Made by a program: the position numbers and the translations under genes. DNA of 49,092 nt from positions 1 to 49,092 of the forward strand of contig JABDAZ010000022.1 in NCBI GenBank assembly GCA_013288945.1, read 5' to 3'. The notes beneath the pieces are model-generated. The model was not told the origin of the DNA. It saw only the letters and a program-made list of their open reading frames with translations, and did not search any database. The DNA comes from Bacteroidota bacterium (GTDB lineage Bacteria > Bacteroidota > Bacteroidia > Chitinophagales > Chitinophagaceae). Below are positions 16,492 through 24,890 of the stretch, piece after piece; the stretch's first letter is position 1; each line of letters opens with the position of its first letter.

Positions 16492-17196
16492 TCATAATTT
16501 ATTCAAGTATGCGTGAAATCCTAATCCAATTGTAAAACTGTTTGTGGTAATATTATGTCCCGTAAGATATTGCCAGCCAAATAAAACTTCCATCGAAACT
16601 TTCGGATCAAAGAAAATAGCAGGACCCGCCTGAATTCCCAATGCATTGGATTGTGTCTTCGCCAAAGTTGTATTTGTATTTATATTAAGCTGAGGTGGTG
16701 CATTACCATTTATATAAGAGACTGATTGGCTAGCAGAAGTATAACCCGATGCATCAAAAGAATGCGTATAATTTGCTTCGGCTATTACATTTATTTTATG
16801 GGTAGCTTTTAAAAAATAGTAGCGAACAAAAGGCGAAAAACCATAGCTATAAATTTTGCTCAGATATTCTGTTTGAGTAACTGAAAACATTGTGTCTGCC
16901 GGGCCACCATTGGAATTAATAGTATAACTGGCATTCGTTGATTGCTGTTTGATTTTATTAAGGCTTCCTGTAAAACGCAAACCTGCACACAGCCCGTTAA
17001 TGATAAAATAGCCTCCATCTGCTGAGACATCAAATGCAGTTAATTTAGTGGTTTCATTAAAATAACCAAATTTTGTTTTTTGATCTGAATAAGAAAAATT
17101 ACCAAAACCGCCTATAACAAACTGGTGTTTGCTTAACTGGGCATATGAAGAACCTGCAACAAACAGGAAAAGACAGGCAATCAAATTATTTTTCAT
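16492..17196 (-). CDS. outer-membrane beta-barrel protein
   Basis: 234-aa protein with a signal peptide (about residues 1-19, ending SSYAQ). The rest is alternating amphipathic strands with Gly and aromatic residues, ending in an aromatic/hydrophobic strand (FTIGLGFHAYLNKL), as in eight-stranded OmpA/OmpX-like outer-membrane barrels (PF13505 type). No OmpA peptidoglycan-binding domain. Function unknown; probably a structural or ligand-binding porin-like protein. Single gene, minus strand, facing lpdA convergently and divergent from the gene at 17365. Confidence 0.75.
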   Translation of the reverse strand: MKNNLIACLFLFVAGSSYAQLSKHQFVIGGFGNFSYSDQKTKFGYFNETTKLTAFDVSADGGYFIINGLCAGLRFTGSLNKIKQQSTNASYTINSNGGPADTMFSVTQTEYLSKIYSYGFSPFVRYYFLKATHKINVIAEANYTHSFDASGYTSASQSVSYINGNAPPQLNINTNTTLAKTQSNALGIQAGPAIFFDPKVSMEVLFGWQYLTGHNITTNSFTIGLGFHAYLNKL

Positions 17197-17364
17197 ACAG
17201 TAAGTTTAATGGAGAAATGAAGATATTAAATTAACGAAGGTTGCCCAAAAATTTAAGCAACCATTCTTAATCAATAACAGTTCAAATTTTATTTCTTTAA
17301 TCCAAATATTTACAAATCGTTCCATAATTTTTCTTCCGAACTTCACAAATAAAATCAACACATA

Positions 17365-18021
17365 ATGTCCCCAATAAAAGTAATAATAACAGGCGCAACA
17401 GGCATGGTTGGCGAAGGTGTTTTGTTTGAGTGTTTGCAAAATCCAAAAGTGTCTGAAGTATTAATCATTAACAGAAGGCATTATGAAATCACGCATCCAA
17501 AATTGAAAGAATTGATTGTGCCGGATTTTTTTCAGTTGGAAAAATTTGCTGAAAATATTAAGGGTTATGATGCATGTTTTTTTTGCGCTGGCATTAGTTC
17601 CATTGGTATGAAAGAAGATAAGTTTACAAAAATTACTTACGATACCACGCTTGCGTTTGCAAAAACGTTGCTTGCACATAATAACAATATCAGTTTCACT
17701 TACGTTTCCGGAAGCCACACAGACAGCAGCGAAAAAGGAAGCATCATGTGGGCGCGCGTAAAAGGAAAAACAGAAAATGATTTAATGAAACTTCCATTTA
17801 AAAGTGAATATAATTTTCGTCCCGGCGGCATGCTTCCTTTCGATGGACAAAAAAACTGGAAAAGTATTTATAAAGTGCTTGTGAAAATTATTCAAGTCTT
17901 TGCATCAAAAAAAATAATTACAATGGAAGAGTTGGGCAAAGCAATGATTAATGCAGTAACGATTGGTTATGCAAAAAATATTCTTGAAATAGCAGACATT
18001 AAAGTACTCGCACAAGCATAA
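17365..18021 (+). CDS. NAD(P)-binding epimerase-like protein (atypical SDR, TIP30-like)
   Basis: 218-aa Rossmann-fold protein. The N-terminal glycine motif GATGMVGEG (about 10-18) binds NAD(P). The arrangement resembles the short atypical SDR group that includes HTATIP2/TIP30, with YVSGSHTD near residues 112-119 and FRPGGMLPFD near 150-160. A canonical Tyr-x3-Lys catalytic pair is not clear. The reaction is unknown. Cytoplasmic, no signal peptide. It is 225 bp upstream of the cytochrome c gene on the same strand, with no evident operon link. Confidence 0.72.
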   Translation: MSPIKVIITGATGMVGEGVLFECLQNPKVSEVLIINRRHYEITHPKLKELIVPDFFQLEKFAENIKGYDACFFCAGISSIGMKEDKFTKITYDTTLAFAKTLLAHNNNISFTYVSGSHTDSSEKGSIMWARVKGKTENDLMKLPFKSEYNFRPGGMLPFDGQKNWKSIYKVLVKIIQVFASKKIITMEELGKAMINAVTIGYAKNILEIADIKVLAQA

Positions 18022-18219
18022 CATTAATAAGATAAAATGCATTAATAAATATTTCAGTTTGCTGTGGCGGAACAAATAATTTTTTTAAAAGAGATTATCT
18101 TTTTTCTGTTTAAAAACGATATCTTCATTATCAAACCTTCATCTTACACCATTTCCTTATCGTCACTTTCTTGCTTCATTAATCACATCATATTTTGGAA
18201 TTTATTTCTGTGCCCGCGA

Positions 18220-18227
18220 TAACCTTG
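18220..18227 (+). promoter_or_regulatory. TAACCTTG promoter-like element, cytochrome c gene
   Basis: One mismatch to TAnnTTTG, 19 nt before the ATG at 18247. A TTTG at 18194-18197 lies 22 nt upstream. The same spacing is seen at lpdA. Confidence 0.35.
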
Positions 18228-18246
18228 TAACTCCAAAACTAACAAT

Positions 18247-19224
18247 ATGAAAAAGGTTTTTAAATTTCTGGGCTACACGCTGGTAATTTTAATTGTACTT
18301 ATCGCTGGATTATTAACGTACATAAAAGTTGCGTTGCCAAATGTTGGCGCCGCGCCAAATCTCACGGTTGATTTATCAGCTGAAAAAATTGAACGCGGAA
18401 GATATCTTGCCAACACGGTTTCCGTTTGTATCGATTGCCACTCAACCCGCGACTGGACCAAGTTTGCGGGCCCTATCATCAGTGGCACATTAGGGAAAGG
18501 CGGCGAACGTTTTGATCAGAAAGTTGGTTTTCCCGGTACGTATTATTCAAAAAATATTACACCTGCAGGAATTAAACGTTATACTGATGGCGAATTGTTT
18601 CGTTTGATAACAACCGGCGTTACCAAAGAAGGCCGTGCGATGTTTCCTGTGATGCCTTACCAGCATTATGGAAGCATGGATCCGGAAGATATTAAGTGCA
18701 TCATTGCATACATCCGTTCTCTTGCGCCAATTGAAAATCCTGTTGCTGAATCTGTTTCAGATTTCCCGATGAACTTTATTATTAATACTATTCCTCAAAA
18801 AGCAGAACCGCAAAAGTTACCTGCAAAATCAGATTCATTGGCTTATGGAAAATATTTAGCGAATGCTGCTTCGTGTGTTGAATGCCACACGCAGGTTGAT
18901 AAAGGAAAAATTATTGCCGGGCTTGAGTTTAGTGGCGGCCGCGAATTTAAATTTCATGATGGTTCCATTGTGCGTTCTGCAAATATTACTTCTGATGAAA
19001 TTACAGGAATTGGTAAATGGACCAAAGAGTTATTTATCGCGCGTTTTAAAATGTATGCAGACTCAAGTTATAAACCGCAAACTATTGCTGCCGGCCAATT
19101 CAACAGCATTATGCCGTGGAATATGTATAGCAAGATGAACACAGAAGATCTTGCCGCGATTTATACTTATTTAAAAACGGTAACGCCATTAAAAAATACG
19201 GTCACAAAATTTTCATCGCATTAA
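18247..19224 (+). CDS. membrane-anchored di-haem cytochrome c
   Basis: 325-aa c-type cytochrome with an N-terminal hydrophobic anchor (about residues 8-26) and two haem-binding motifs, C61-I-D-C-H65 and C210-V-E-C-H214. The two halves look like an internal duplication (GRYLANTVSVC and GKYLANAASC precede the motifs). The domain type is that found in the cytochrome subunits of alcohol, gluconate and sugar dehydrogenases. It would carry electrons in the periplasm to a terminal oxidase or quinone side. It could be the electron acceptor for the GMC dehydrogenases of this window, but it is 25 kb away, so that is inference only. A terminator follows. Confidence 0.87.
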   Translation: MKKVFKFLGYTLVILIVLIAGLLTYIKVALPNVGAAPNLTVDLSAEKIERGRYLANTVSVCIDCHSTRDWTKFAGPIISGTLGKGGERFDQKVGFPGTYYSKNITPAGIKRYTDGELFRLITTGVTKEGRAMFPVMPYQHYGSMDPEDIKCIIAYIRSLAPIENPVAESVSDFPMNFIINTIPQKAEPQKLPAKSDSLAYGKYLANAASCVECHTQVDKGKIIAGLEFSGGREFKFHDGSIVRSANITSDEITGIGKWTKELFIARFKMYADSSYKPQTIAAGQFNSIMPWNMYSKMNTEDLAAIYTYLKTVTPLKNTVTKFSSH

Positions 19225-19245
19225 TAAATTTAAAATCGTTTTAAA

Positions 19246-19290
19246 AAAATCACAACAGCTATAAAAAAGCTTGTTGTGATTTTGCATTTT
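19246..19290 (+). terminator. hairpin terminator after the cytochrome c gene
   Basis: AAATCACAACAGCT pairs with AGCTTGTTGTGATTT (one bulged base) around ATAAAAA, followed by a T-rich tract. About 22 bp after the stop codon. Confidence 0.8.
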
Positions 19291-19340
19291 ACAAACATTT
19301 TTTATTACTAACTTTCGTTGAATTTTAATCATTAATAATC

Positions 19341-20480
19341 ATGATACAGATTTCTGTGTGGGAGAAAGAAAGTTTTTATGCGCATAAAAATGTAATAATA
19401 GTTGGCAGCGGTTTTGTTGGTTTATGGAGCGCTTATTATTTAAAAAAATCAAACCCAAAATTATCAGTTGCCATTGTTGATCGTGGAATTATACCAACCG
19501 GCGCAAGCACGCGCAATGCGGGTTTCGCATGTTTTGGAAGTGTTACAGAATTGATTGCCGACACGGAAAAAATGGGTGAAGATAAAATGCTTGATATTGT
19601 AGAAATGCGTTACAAAGGTTTAAAACGCATGCGCAAAATTTTTAGCAATAAACAAATTGGTTACGAAGATTTTGGCGGTTATGAATTGATTAATGAATCG
19701 CAAAATATGGACATTAATAATTTGCGCAGCAATATTGATTCACTAAACCACAAGTTAAAGTCATTAATAAAAAAAGAAAAAGCATTTTGCATTAATGACA
19801 ATGCCATTAAAACTTTTGGTTTTAAAAACACCAGTCATATTATAGAAAACAGGCTCGAAGGGCAATTACATTCCGGCAAACTTTGCCAGGCTTTATTAAT
19901 GCTTGTTCAATCGATGGGCATTACTGTTTTAAATTCCATTGAAATAAAAAGCTTCGAAAAAAATAATGATAAAATTGAATTGCAAACAAACCAGCCATTC
20001 AATTTATCCTGCGATAAATTATTAATATGCACCAATGCATTTGCAAAACAATTGTTGCCACAAATAAATATTGAACCTGCGCGCGGGCAAATTTTAGTTA
20101 CATCAGAAATTAAAAATTTAAAATTTAAAGGTGCATTTCATTATGATGAAGGCTATTATTATTTCCGCAACCTCGGCAGCCGTGTGCTGCTGGGAGGCGC
20201 GCGCAATAAGGCTTTTGAAGAAGAACATACAAACACACTTGCTACTTCAGATCATATTCAAAACGAATTGGAAAAATTTTTGCATGAAGTGATTCTTCCC
20301 AATGAATCGTTTACGATTGATTACAGATGGAGCGGAATTATGGGAATTGGTTCAGAAAAATTACCGATAATGGAAGAAGTTTCTGACAACATTTTTTGCG
20401 CCGTTCGCATGGGTGGAATGGGCGTTGCACTTGCTCCTCTCGTTGGCGAAAAAATTGCAAAAAAAATGATTGAAAAATAA
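19341..20480 (+). CDS. DAO-type FAD-dependent oxidoreductase
   Basis: 379-aa flavoprotein of the D-amino-acid-oxidase/glycine-oxidase superfamily, oxidising an amine or amino acid (substrate unknown). FAD-binding GSGFVG is at 22-27, followed by the typical GASTRNAGFACFGS segment (about 53-66), where the flavin is bound. A C-terminal AVRMGGMGVALAPLVGE segment resembles the family's second FAD contact. The start is ATG 19341. It is convergent with the M43 protease gene, with only 22 bp between the stops. Confidence 0.82.
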   Translation: MIQISVWEKESFYAHKNVIIVGSGFVGLWSAYYLKKSNPKLSVAIVDRGIIPTGASTRNAGFACFGSVTELIADTEKMGEDKMLDIVEMRYKGLKRMRKIFSNKQIGYEDFGGYELINESQNMDINNLRSNIDSLNHKLKSLIKKEKAFCINDNAIKTFGFKNTSHIIENRLEGQLHSGKLCQALLMLVQSMGITVLNSIEIKSFEKNNDKIELQTNQPFNLSCDKLLICTNAFAKQLLPQINIEPARGQILVTSEIKNLKFKGAFHYDEGYYYFRNLGSRVLLGGARNKAFEEEHTNTLATSDHIQNELEKFLHEVILPNESFTIDYRWSGIMGIGSEKLPIMEEVSDNIFCAVRMGGMGVALAPLVGEKIAKKMIEK

Positions 20481-20502
20481 TTTTCAACAGAAAAAAACCT
20501 GT

Positions 20503-21777
20503 TTACATTTTTATCAGTTTGGAAATCATCCTGCTTTTTCCATCGCCGGTTTTTATATAATAAATTCCTTTACTGAGCGAAGAAACATTAACCTGAACAA
20601 GCAATTCATTTACGTTTGTAGTAATAACTTTTTGTCCTGCCTGGTTATAAATTTCAAGTGTTGAACCAATAATTGAAACATCATTAAACTGCACAGAAAC
20701 CATGCTGGTAGCGGGATTCGGGAAAACAGAAATTGTAAGGTTCCCATTATCAGGAGAAGTTGTTGTAGAAACCGGGCCAGACAAAGGCGTTGCCGTTAAT
20801 GCAGTTGATGAAAGCATTGCAAAACGCTCGCCGCCGGGCGCAAACAAAGATTGCATCCTGTCGCGCTGGCCATTGGTAAAAATATTCATCGAAACATCGT
20901 TCGTTAAATCCATAAAATTCGTGTACATATCGCCGTAAGGTGCATTGTTGCAACTTATAATAACGCCTTGCGGGTTGCCGCGATCTGCCTGTTGTTGCGG
21001 CGGCGTATCATTAATCAAATCATCGCCGCAATCTGCATCGCCCCAGGTATGTATTAAATTAAGCCAGTGGCCGATTTCGTGCGTTGCAGTTCTTCCTAAA
21101 TTAAAAGGCGCAGCCGCAGAACCATTAACACCAACAGCACTGTATAAAATAACAACGCCGTCTTTATCTTTGGGTCCACCAACAACGCTTGAATAACCAA
21201 GCACGCCGCTGTTTAAATTACACACCCAAATGTTTAAATATTTATCATCATCCCAGGCATCATCGCCGCCAAGGCTTGAATATTTAACACGATCATCAAT
21301 AGTAAAAGCCAGGATGCTCGTGTGTTTACGCACGATGCCAGTGGTTGCATAACCAAGCGTATCAACTTTGGCAAGCTCAAAATGAAAATTGCAATTTGCA
21401 GCAAACTGGCGGAATATTTCAGGTGTATTAATAGTATCCGCATTTTGCCGCGCGTAGTCTTTATTCAAAACATCTATTTGCGAAAATATTTGCTGGTCAG
21501 AAATATTTTGAGAAGAAGAATTATAAACAACATGCACTACAACTGGAATATTAATAATGGCCGGAACGCCAGTGGTGCCGGCAGTTTCGCCATTGGTAAT
21601 TGTAGTTTTATTTTTTTGCTGGCTTTGCGTAAATGCTTCAACCTGCGCAATTTTTGCAATAAGTTGCGGTGAGTTATTAATCAATTGTTTTTTATATTCT
21701 GCACTCCGGCAATCATTCTGCGCATGCAAAATAAATTGGCTTAGCAACAATAGAAGTAACGGTAAAATTCTTTTCAT
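20503..21777 (-). CDS. secreted M43 (cytophagalysin-type) zinc metalloprotease with T9SS sorting domain
   Basis: 424-aa extracellular metzincin. Signal peptide about residues 1-19. The pappalysin/cytophagalysin domain has the zinc motif HEIGHWLNLIH (233-243: H233, E234, H237, H243) and a Met-turn in TNFMDLTND. A linker leads to a C-terminal type A sorting domain (about 348-424) with FPNPAT, the IYNQAGQKV turn and the SKGIYYIKT strand, which directs secretion by the type IX system. Likely surface or secreted protease for peptide scavenging. A 372-bp gap lies upstream. Confidence 0.92.
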   Translation of the reverse strand: MKRILPLLLLLLSQFILHAQNDCRSAEYKKQLINNSPQLIAKIAQVEAFTQSQQKNKTTITNGETAGTTGVPAIINIPVVVHVVYNSSSQNISDQQIFSQIDVLNKDYARQNADTINTPEIFRQFAANCNFHFELAKVDTLGYATTGIVRKHTSILAFTIDDRVKYSSLGGDDAWDDDKYLNIWVCNLNSGVLGYSSVVGGPKDKDGVVILYSAVGVNGSAAAPFNLGRTATHEIGHWLNLIHTWGDADCGDDLINDTPPQQQADRGNPQGVIISCNNAPYGDMYTNFMDLTNDVSMNIFTNGQRDRMQSLFAPGGERFAMLSSTALTATPLSGPVSTTTSPDNGNLTISVFPNPATSMVSVQFNDVSIIGSTLEIYNQAGQKVITTNVNELLVQVNVSSLSKGIYYIKTGDGKSRMISKLIKM

Positions 21778-22149
21778 GAAATTTCTTTTCGTAACGGTTC
21801 TGCACAGGTTGGGATAGTACTTTCGACGGATACGAATTAGCCAGTATTAATCAGGGGATATTGGAAGACTTTATTAATAAATGATAAATCTGTTGAGGGA
21901 TCTATAATTCATTAATACAAACAGGTATTAACAAAGGAATTGGCAATAAGTTAAAAGAAGAATTGAGTACGAGAGAATAAAACCGAAAGGAACATCTATG
22001 AAAGATGAAGATAAAGGCATTATTCAGACGATAAGCGAGGTAAAGCAACCATTTTATTTTGAATCCGCCAAAATTTTAGCAGAAAATTTATACACCGTTT
22101 GCGGAGTAATCACAAATGCTAACCTTATTTTTGTTTTACTATTACTTAT
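21778..22149. other. 372-bp divergent intergenic region (M43 protease / glutaminyl cyclotransferase)
   Basis: Divergent promoter region. Contains scattered ATTAAT words and the TATTTTTG promoter of the downstream lipoprotein gene. A 51-codon open frame (ATG 21998, preceded by AAAGGAACATCT, stop overlapping the ATG at 22150) is present but not convincing. No RNA gene or repeat copy recognised. Confidence 0.5.
22126..22133 (+). promoter_or_regulatory. TATTTTTG promoter element, glutaminyl cyclotransferase gene
   Basis: Perfect TAnnTTTG, 16 nt before the ATG at 22150. A TTTG at 22098-22101 lies 24 nt upstream. Confidence 0.55.
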
Positions 22150-22974
22150 ATGAATAAAAAATTAACCTGGATCATCGCAATTATTTTTTTGTCCGCGTGT
22201 AATAACCCTGAACCAAAGGAAGTTGCGCCGCAAAACACGCCCGCTATAAGCAATGAACCGACAGCTATAAATTACAGCGTTGTGTATGCATATCCGCACG
22301 ATACAACATCTTTTACCGAAGGTTTTTTAGTGCACGATGGCGAGTTGTATGAAGCTACAGGTTACACCAAAGAATATCCAAGTTCGCGATCATTGTTTGG
22401 CGTGGTTGATCTTAAAACAGGTAAAATTCAAAAGAAAGTTGAAATAGACAGAAATAAATATTTTGGCGAAGGCATTGTTTTTTTAAATGGCAAAGTTTAC
22501 CAGCTTACTTACACAACCAAAATTGGTTTTGTGTATGATGCAAAAACATTTAAAAAAATCGGCGAGTTTACTTTTCCAAGCGCTGAAGGTTGGGGATTTA
22601 CAACCGATGGAAAATCTTTAATAATGAGTGACGGCTCAAGCAATATCAGTTATCTTGATCCAATAACATTCAAGCTGGTAAAGGTTTTGGGCGTAACGGA
22701 TAATAATGGCCCGGTTGATAGTATTAATGAATTGGAAATTATTAATGGCTTTATTTATGCAAACCGCTACACCACAAATTATATTTTAAAAATAGATCCA
22801 TCAAGCGGCAAAGTGGTTGGCAAACTCGATCTTACAACATTAGATACGGAAGCAAAAAATAAATATCCCGAATCATTGCAATTGAACGGAATCGCATATG
22901 ATTCAACAAGTAAAAAAGTGTACGTAACCGGAAAATTGTGGCCGAATATTTATGAAATAAAATTCAATTATTAG
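22150..22974 (+). CDS. glutaminyl-peptide cyclotransferase, lipoprotein
   Basis: 274-aa lipoprotein of the plant/bacterial (type I) glutaminyl cyclase family, which converts N-terminal Gln of exported proteins to pyroglutamate. The lipobox is LSAC with C17 as lipidation site. A five-bladed propeller follows; visible signatures are FTEGF (about 57-61), GYTKEYPSSRSLFGVVDL, FGEGI, YQLTYT, EGWGFTTDG and INELEIINGFIYAN. In Bacteroidota many proteins exported through Sec carry N-terminal Gln after the signal peptide, so the role fits with secreted proteins here that end their signal in A-Q (inference). Confidence 0.9.
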   Translation: MNKKLTWIIAIIFLSACNNPEPKEVAPQNTPAISNEPTAINYSVVYAYPHDTTSFTEGFLVHDGELYEATGYTKEYPSSRSLFGVVDLKTGKIQKKVEIDRNKYFGEGIVFLNGKVYQLTYTTKIGFVYDAKTFKKIGEFTFPSAEGWGFTTDGKSLIMSDGSSNISYLDPITFKLVKVLGVTDNNGPVDSINELEIINGFIYANRYTTNYILKIDPSSGKVVGKLDLTTLDTEAKNKYPESLQLNGIAYDSTSKKVYVTGKLWPNIYEIKFNY

Positions 22975-23093
22975 AGAGATGTCGATGTCTGATGTAGGAT
23001 GTCTGATTTATGATATTGGATATTGGATATTAATAATTGAACATTTAACTTGTAAAAAGTTTCCTTTCAGATCACAAAATCACGAAATTTCCC

Positions 23094-23990
23094 TCACGGT
23101 CTATTAATAATATAAATTACCGAACTGCAATGTTCTTTATTAACAAATGCTTTCATGTTAGAAATGAGGCCAGTAAAAAATCCGCGTAGCGAACTTCCGT
23201 TTTTATATTTTTCGCTTAATAAACTTATATAAAAACTATCATAAAACATCGATCGGATTGATTGCACATTCAATCCGTGCAATGCAAACAATTGCCTCAC
23301 AGATTCTGGCGAAAAATGATACAAATGACGCGGCACATCATACGCTGCCCAAAATTTATTATACACTTTTGCATCGTAGGAAGTATAGTTCGGCACGGCG
23401 ATAAATATTAACCCGCCTGGTTTTAAAACGTCTTTTAATTTTTCAATGTAATTATGCAAATCGTGCACATGTTCGAGCACATGCCACATGGTAACCACAT
23501 TAAACGATTCTGCAGGGAAACTATAAAAAACATCTGCCGGCAATAGATTCACTTTATGCAAAACGGCGGCGCGCTTGCGCGTTTCTTCATCAGGCTCTAG
23601 GCCGGTTGTTTGCCATCCATTGTATTGCATGTTTTGCACAAAAGCGCCGGTGCCTGCGCCAATATCAAGCAGCTTTCCATTTTTTAAACCAGTTGCGGCG
23701 GCAATCAGCCTTCGTTTATCGCCCAAAGTTAATTTGCGTACAAAATGATAAATGCTATTAATAAATCCTTTGCTGCTATTGGTATGAGAAATATAATTTT
23801 CAGATTTATAATATGCACCAATTGAATTTGTATCGGGAACATCCTGCGTAAAACGCAAGGTGCATTTTGCGCATTCTAAAATTTCAAATTCTTTTTGAGA
23901 AACAGTATAATCTTTTGCAGTGATGGCATGATTAATCTGATCAGATCCGCAAACCGGACAAACTGAATAATGTATAATTGATTCTTCCAT
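23094..23990 (-). CDS. class I SAM-dependent methyltransferase with N-terminal zinc ribbon
   Basis: 298 aa. An N-terminal Cys4 ribbon (C11-x2-C14 and C40-x2-C43) is followed by a class I methyltransferase core: motif I LLDIGAGTGAF (107-117), the acidic end of strand 2 in GLEPDEETR, and the segment VVTMWHVLEHVHD with family motif LKPGGLIFIAVPN. This domain order is common in enzymes acting on nucleotide sugars or surface glycan precursors; the substrate is unknown. The C-terminus has a hydrophobic stretch. Downstream of the HU-CCDC81 gene (55-bp gap), possibly in one transcript. Confidence 0.82.
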   Translation of the reverse strand: MEESIIHYSVCPVCGSDQINHAITAKDYTVSQKEFEILECAKCTLRFTQDVPDTNSIGAYYKSENYISHTNSSKGFINSIYHFVRKLTLGDKRRLIAAATGLKNGKLLDIGAGTGAFVQNMQYNGWQTTGLEPDEETRKRAAVLHKVNLLPADVFYSFPAESFNVVTMWHVLEHVHDLHNYIEKLKDVLKPGGLIFIAVPNYTSYDAKVYNKFWAAYDVPRHLYHFSPESVRQLFALHGLNVQSIRSMFYDSFYISLLSEKYKNGSSLRGFFTGLISNMKAFVNKEHCSSVIYIINRP

Positions 23991-24045
23991 AATATAAACC
24001 GGTGTGCAAAGAAAAGAAAGAAAAATGAGTTATTAAAAGAAGTAA

Positions 24046-24666
24046 TTATTTTACCAGCTCAAGCTTTTGCTGGTTGCCAGTTTTAAGATGCCACTGGTTT
24101 GATGATAAATGCCACACAAGCACAAGGCTTGCTGCCACAGCGATTATCAGCGCATATATCCACCATGTTGGTTTTTTTGCAACTTCCTCATAAGGATTAA
24201 TAAGTTCGCTTGCTTCTGTATTTGTAACTTCTTTATCGCCTATTAATAAATTATGTTGCGCATCTTTTCTTATTATAATATTTGCGCCAACCGGTTTTAA
24301 AAAAACAGGATTTTTTTCAGCAGGTTCAAAAATTATATTGCCGGTATCATCTTTTTTTAAAACGCCAACTTCATCCCATGCAACGTTTTCATCAAGCCGT
24401 ATTTTATTTCTTAAATCGTATGAAAATTCGCTGTACCATTTTATCGCTTCGTAATCAGGAATATTTTTTTCTGCCGCGAGGTAAGAAAAAAAATCTTTGT
24501 CCGGCGCATCAAAATATTTATCAAAACGAAAATGATATAACGGTGGTAAAAAATTTTTATTAATAGCATCATTAATCGCTGCTTCTCTTTCTAAAAAGAT
24601 AGTGCCAAGCCCCGGAATGCTGATGCTTTTATGCTGAAACAAATAACTGTTGAGTACTTCGAACAT
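24046..24666 (-). CDS. CCDC81-like HU-domain membrane protein
   Basis: 206-aa bacteroidotal protein with N-terminal tandem prokaryotic HU-like (CCDC81 type) domains: the start FEVLNSYLFQHKSISIPGLGTIFLE is characteristic, and the second domain includes NVAWDEVGVLKKDDTGNIIFEP. One transmembrane helix lies at about 168-186 (WWIYALIIAVAASLVLVW), with a short external tail. Longer family members end in a SPOR domain; none is present here. Presumed envelope-associated, possibly linked to peptidoglycan or chromosome positioning (inference). The 7-bp repeat array begins 102 bp upstream of its start. Confidence 0.75.
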   Translation of the reverse strand: MFEVLNSYLFQHKSISIPGLGTIFLEREAAINDAINKNFLPPLYHFRFDKYFDAPDKDFFSYLAAEKNIPDYEAIKWYSEFSYDLRNKIRLDENVAWDEVGVLKKDDTGNIIFEPAEKNPVFLKPVGANIIIRKDAQHNLLIGDKEVTNTEASELINPYEEVAKKPTWWIYALIIAVAASLVLVWHLSSNQWHLKTGNQQKLELVK

Positions 24667-24768
24667 GGTTTAGTTGGGGTGATAAATTTAGTATTAAGTT
24701 ATGGATTATGAGTGATGAGTTATAGGTTTTAAGTGATAAGTTATAAGTAATTTGCGTTTCCAAAAATG

Positions 24769-24890
24769 AATTCTTAATTCTTAATTCTTAATTCTTAATT
24801 CTTAATTCTTAATTCTTAATTCTTAATTCTTAATTCTTAATTCTTAATTCTTAATTCTTAATTCTTGATTCTTGATTCTTAATTCTTAAT
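24769..24890. repeat. 7-bp tandem repeat array, about 17 copies
   Basis: Unit AATTCTT (TTAATTC phase), about 17.4 copies in 122 bp, almost perfect; only two units near 24866-24875 carry A-to-G changes (ATTCTTG). It ends exactly at the stop codon (24890-24892) of the barrel gene and lies between it and the HU-CCDC81 gene, both on the minus strand. A 7-bp unit cannot keep reading frame, but changes in copy number would alter spacing in a possible operon or promoter. Confidence 0.95.

Noticed and set aside
20486-20503. Possible bidirectional terminator between the DAO oxidoreductase and M43 protease genes (AACAG/CTGTT)
   Set aside because: A stem of only five pairs with no proper T run; too weak to call.
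21998-22153. 51-codon open frame with AAAGGA upstream of its ATG, overlapping the start of the glutaminyl cyclotransferase gene
   Set aside because: The promoter of the downstream gene lies inside its 3' end, the C-terminus is low-complexity (IFVLLLLI), and no family is recognised.
24769-24890. CRISPR-like array
   Set aside because: The units are 7 bp with no spacers; it is a simple tandem repeat, and no cas genes are present.
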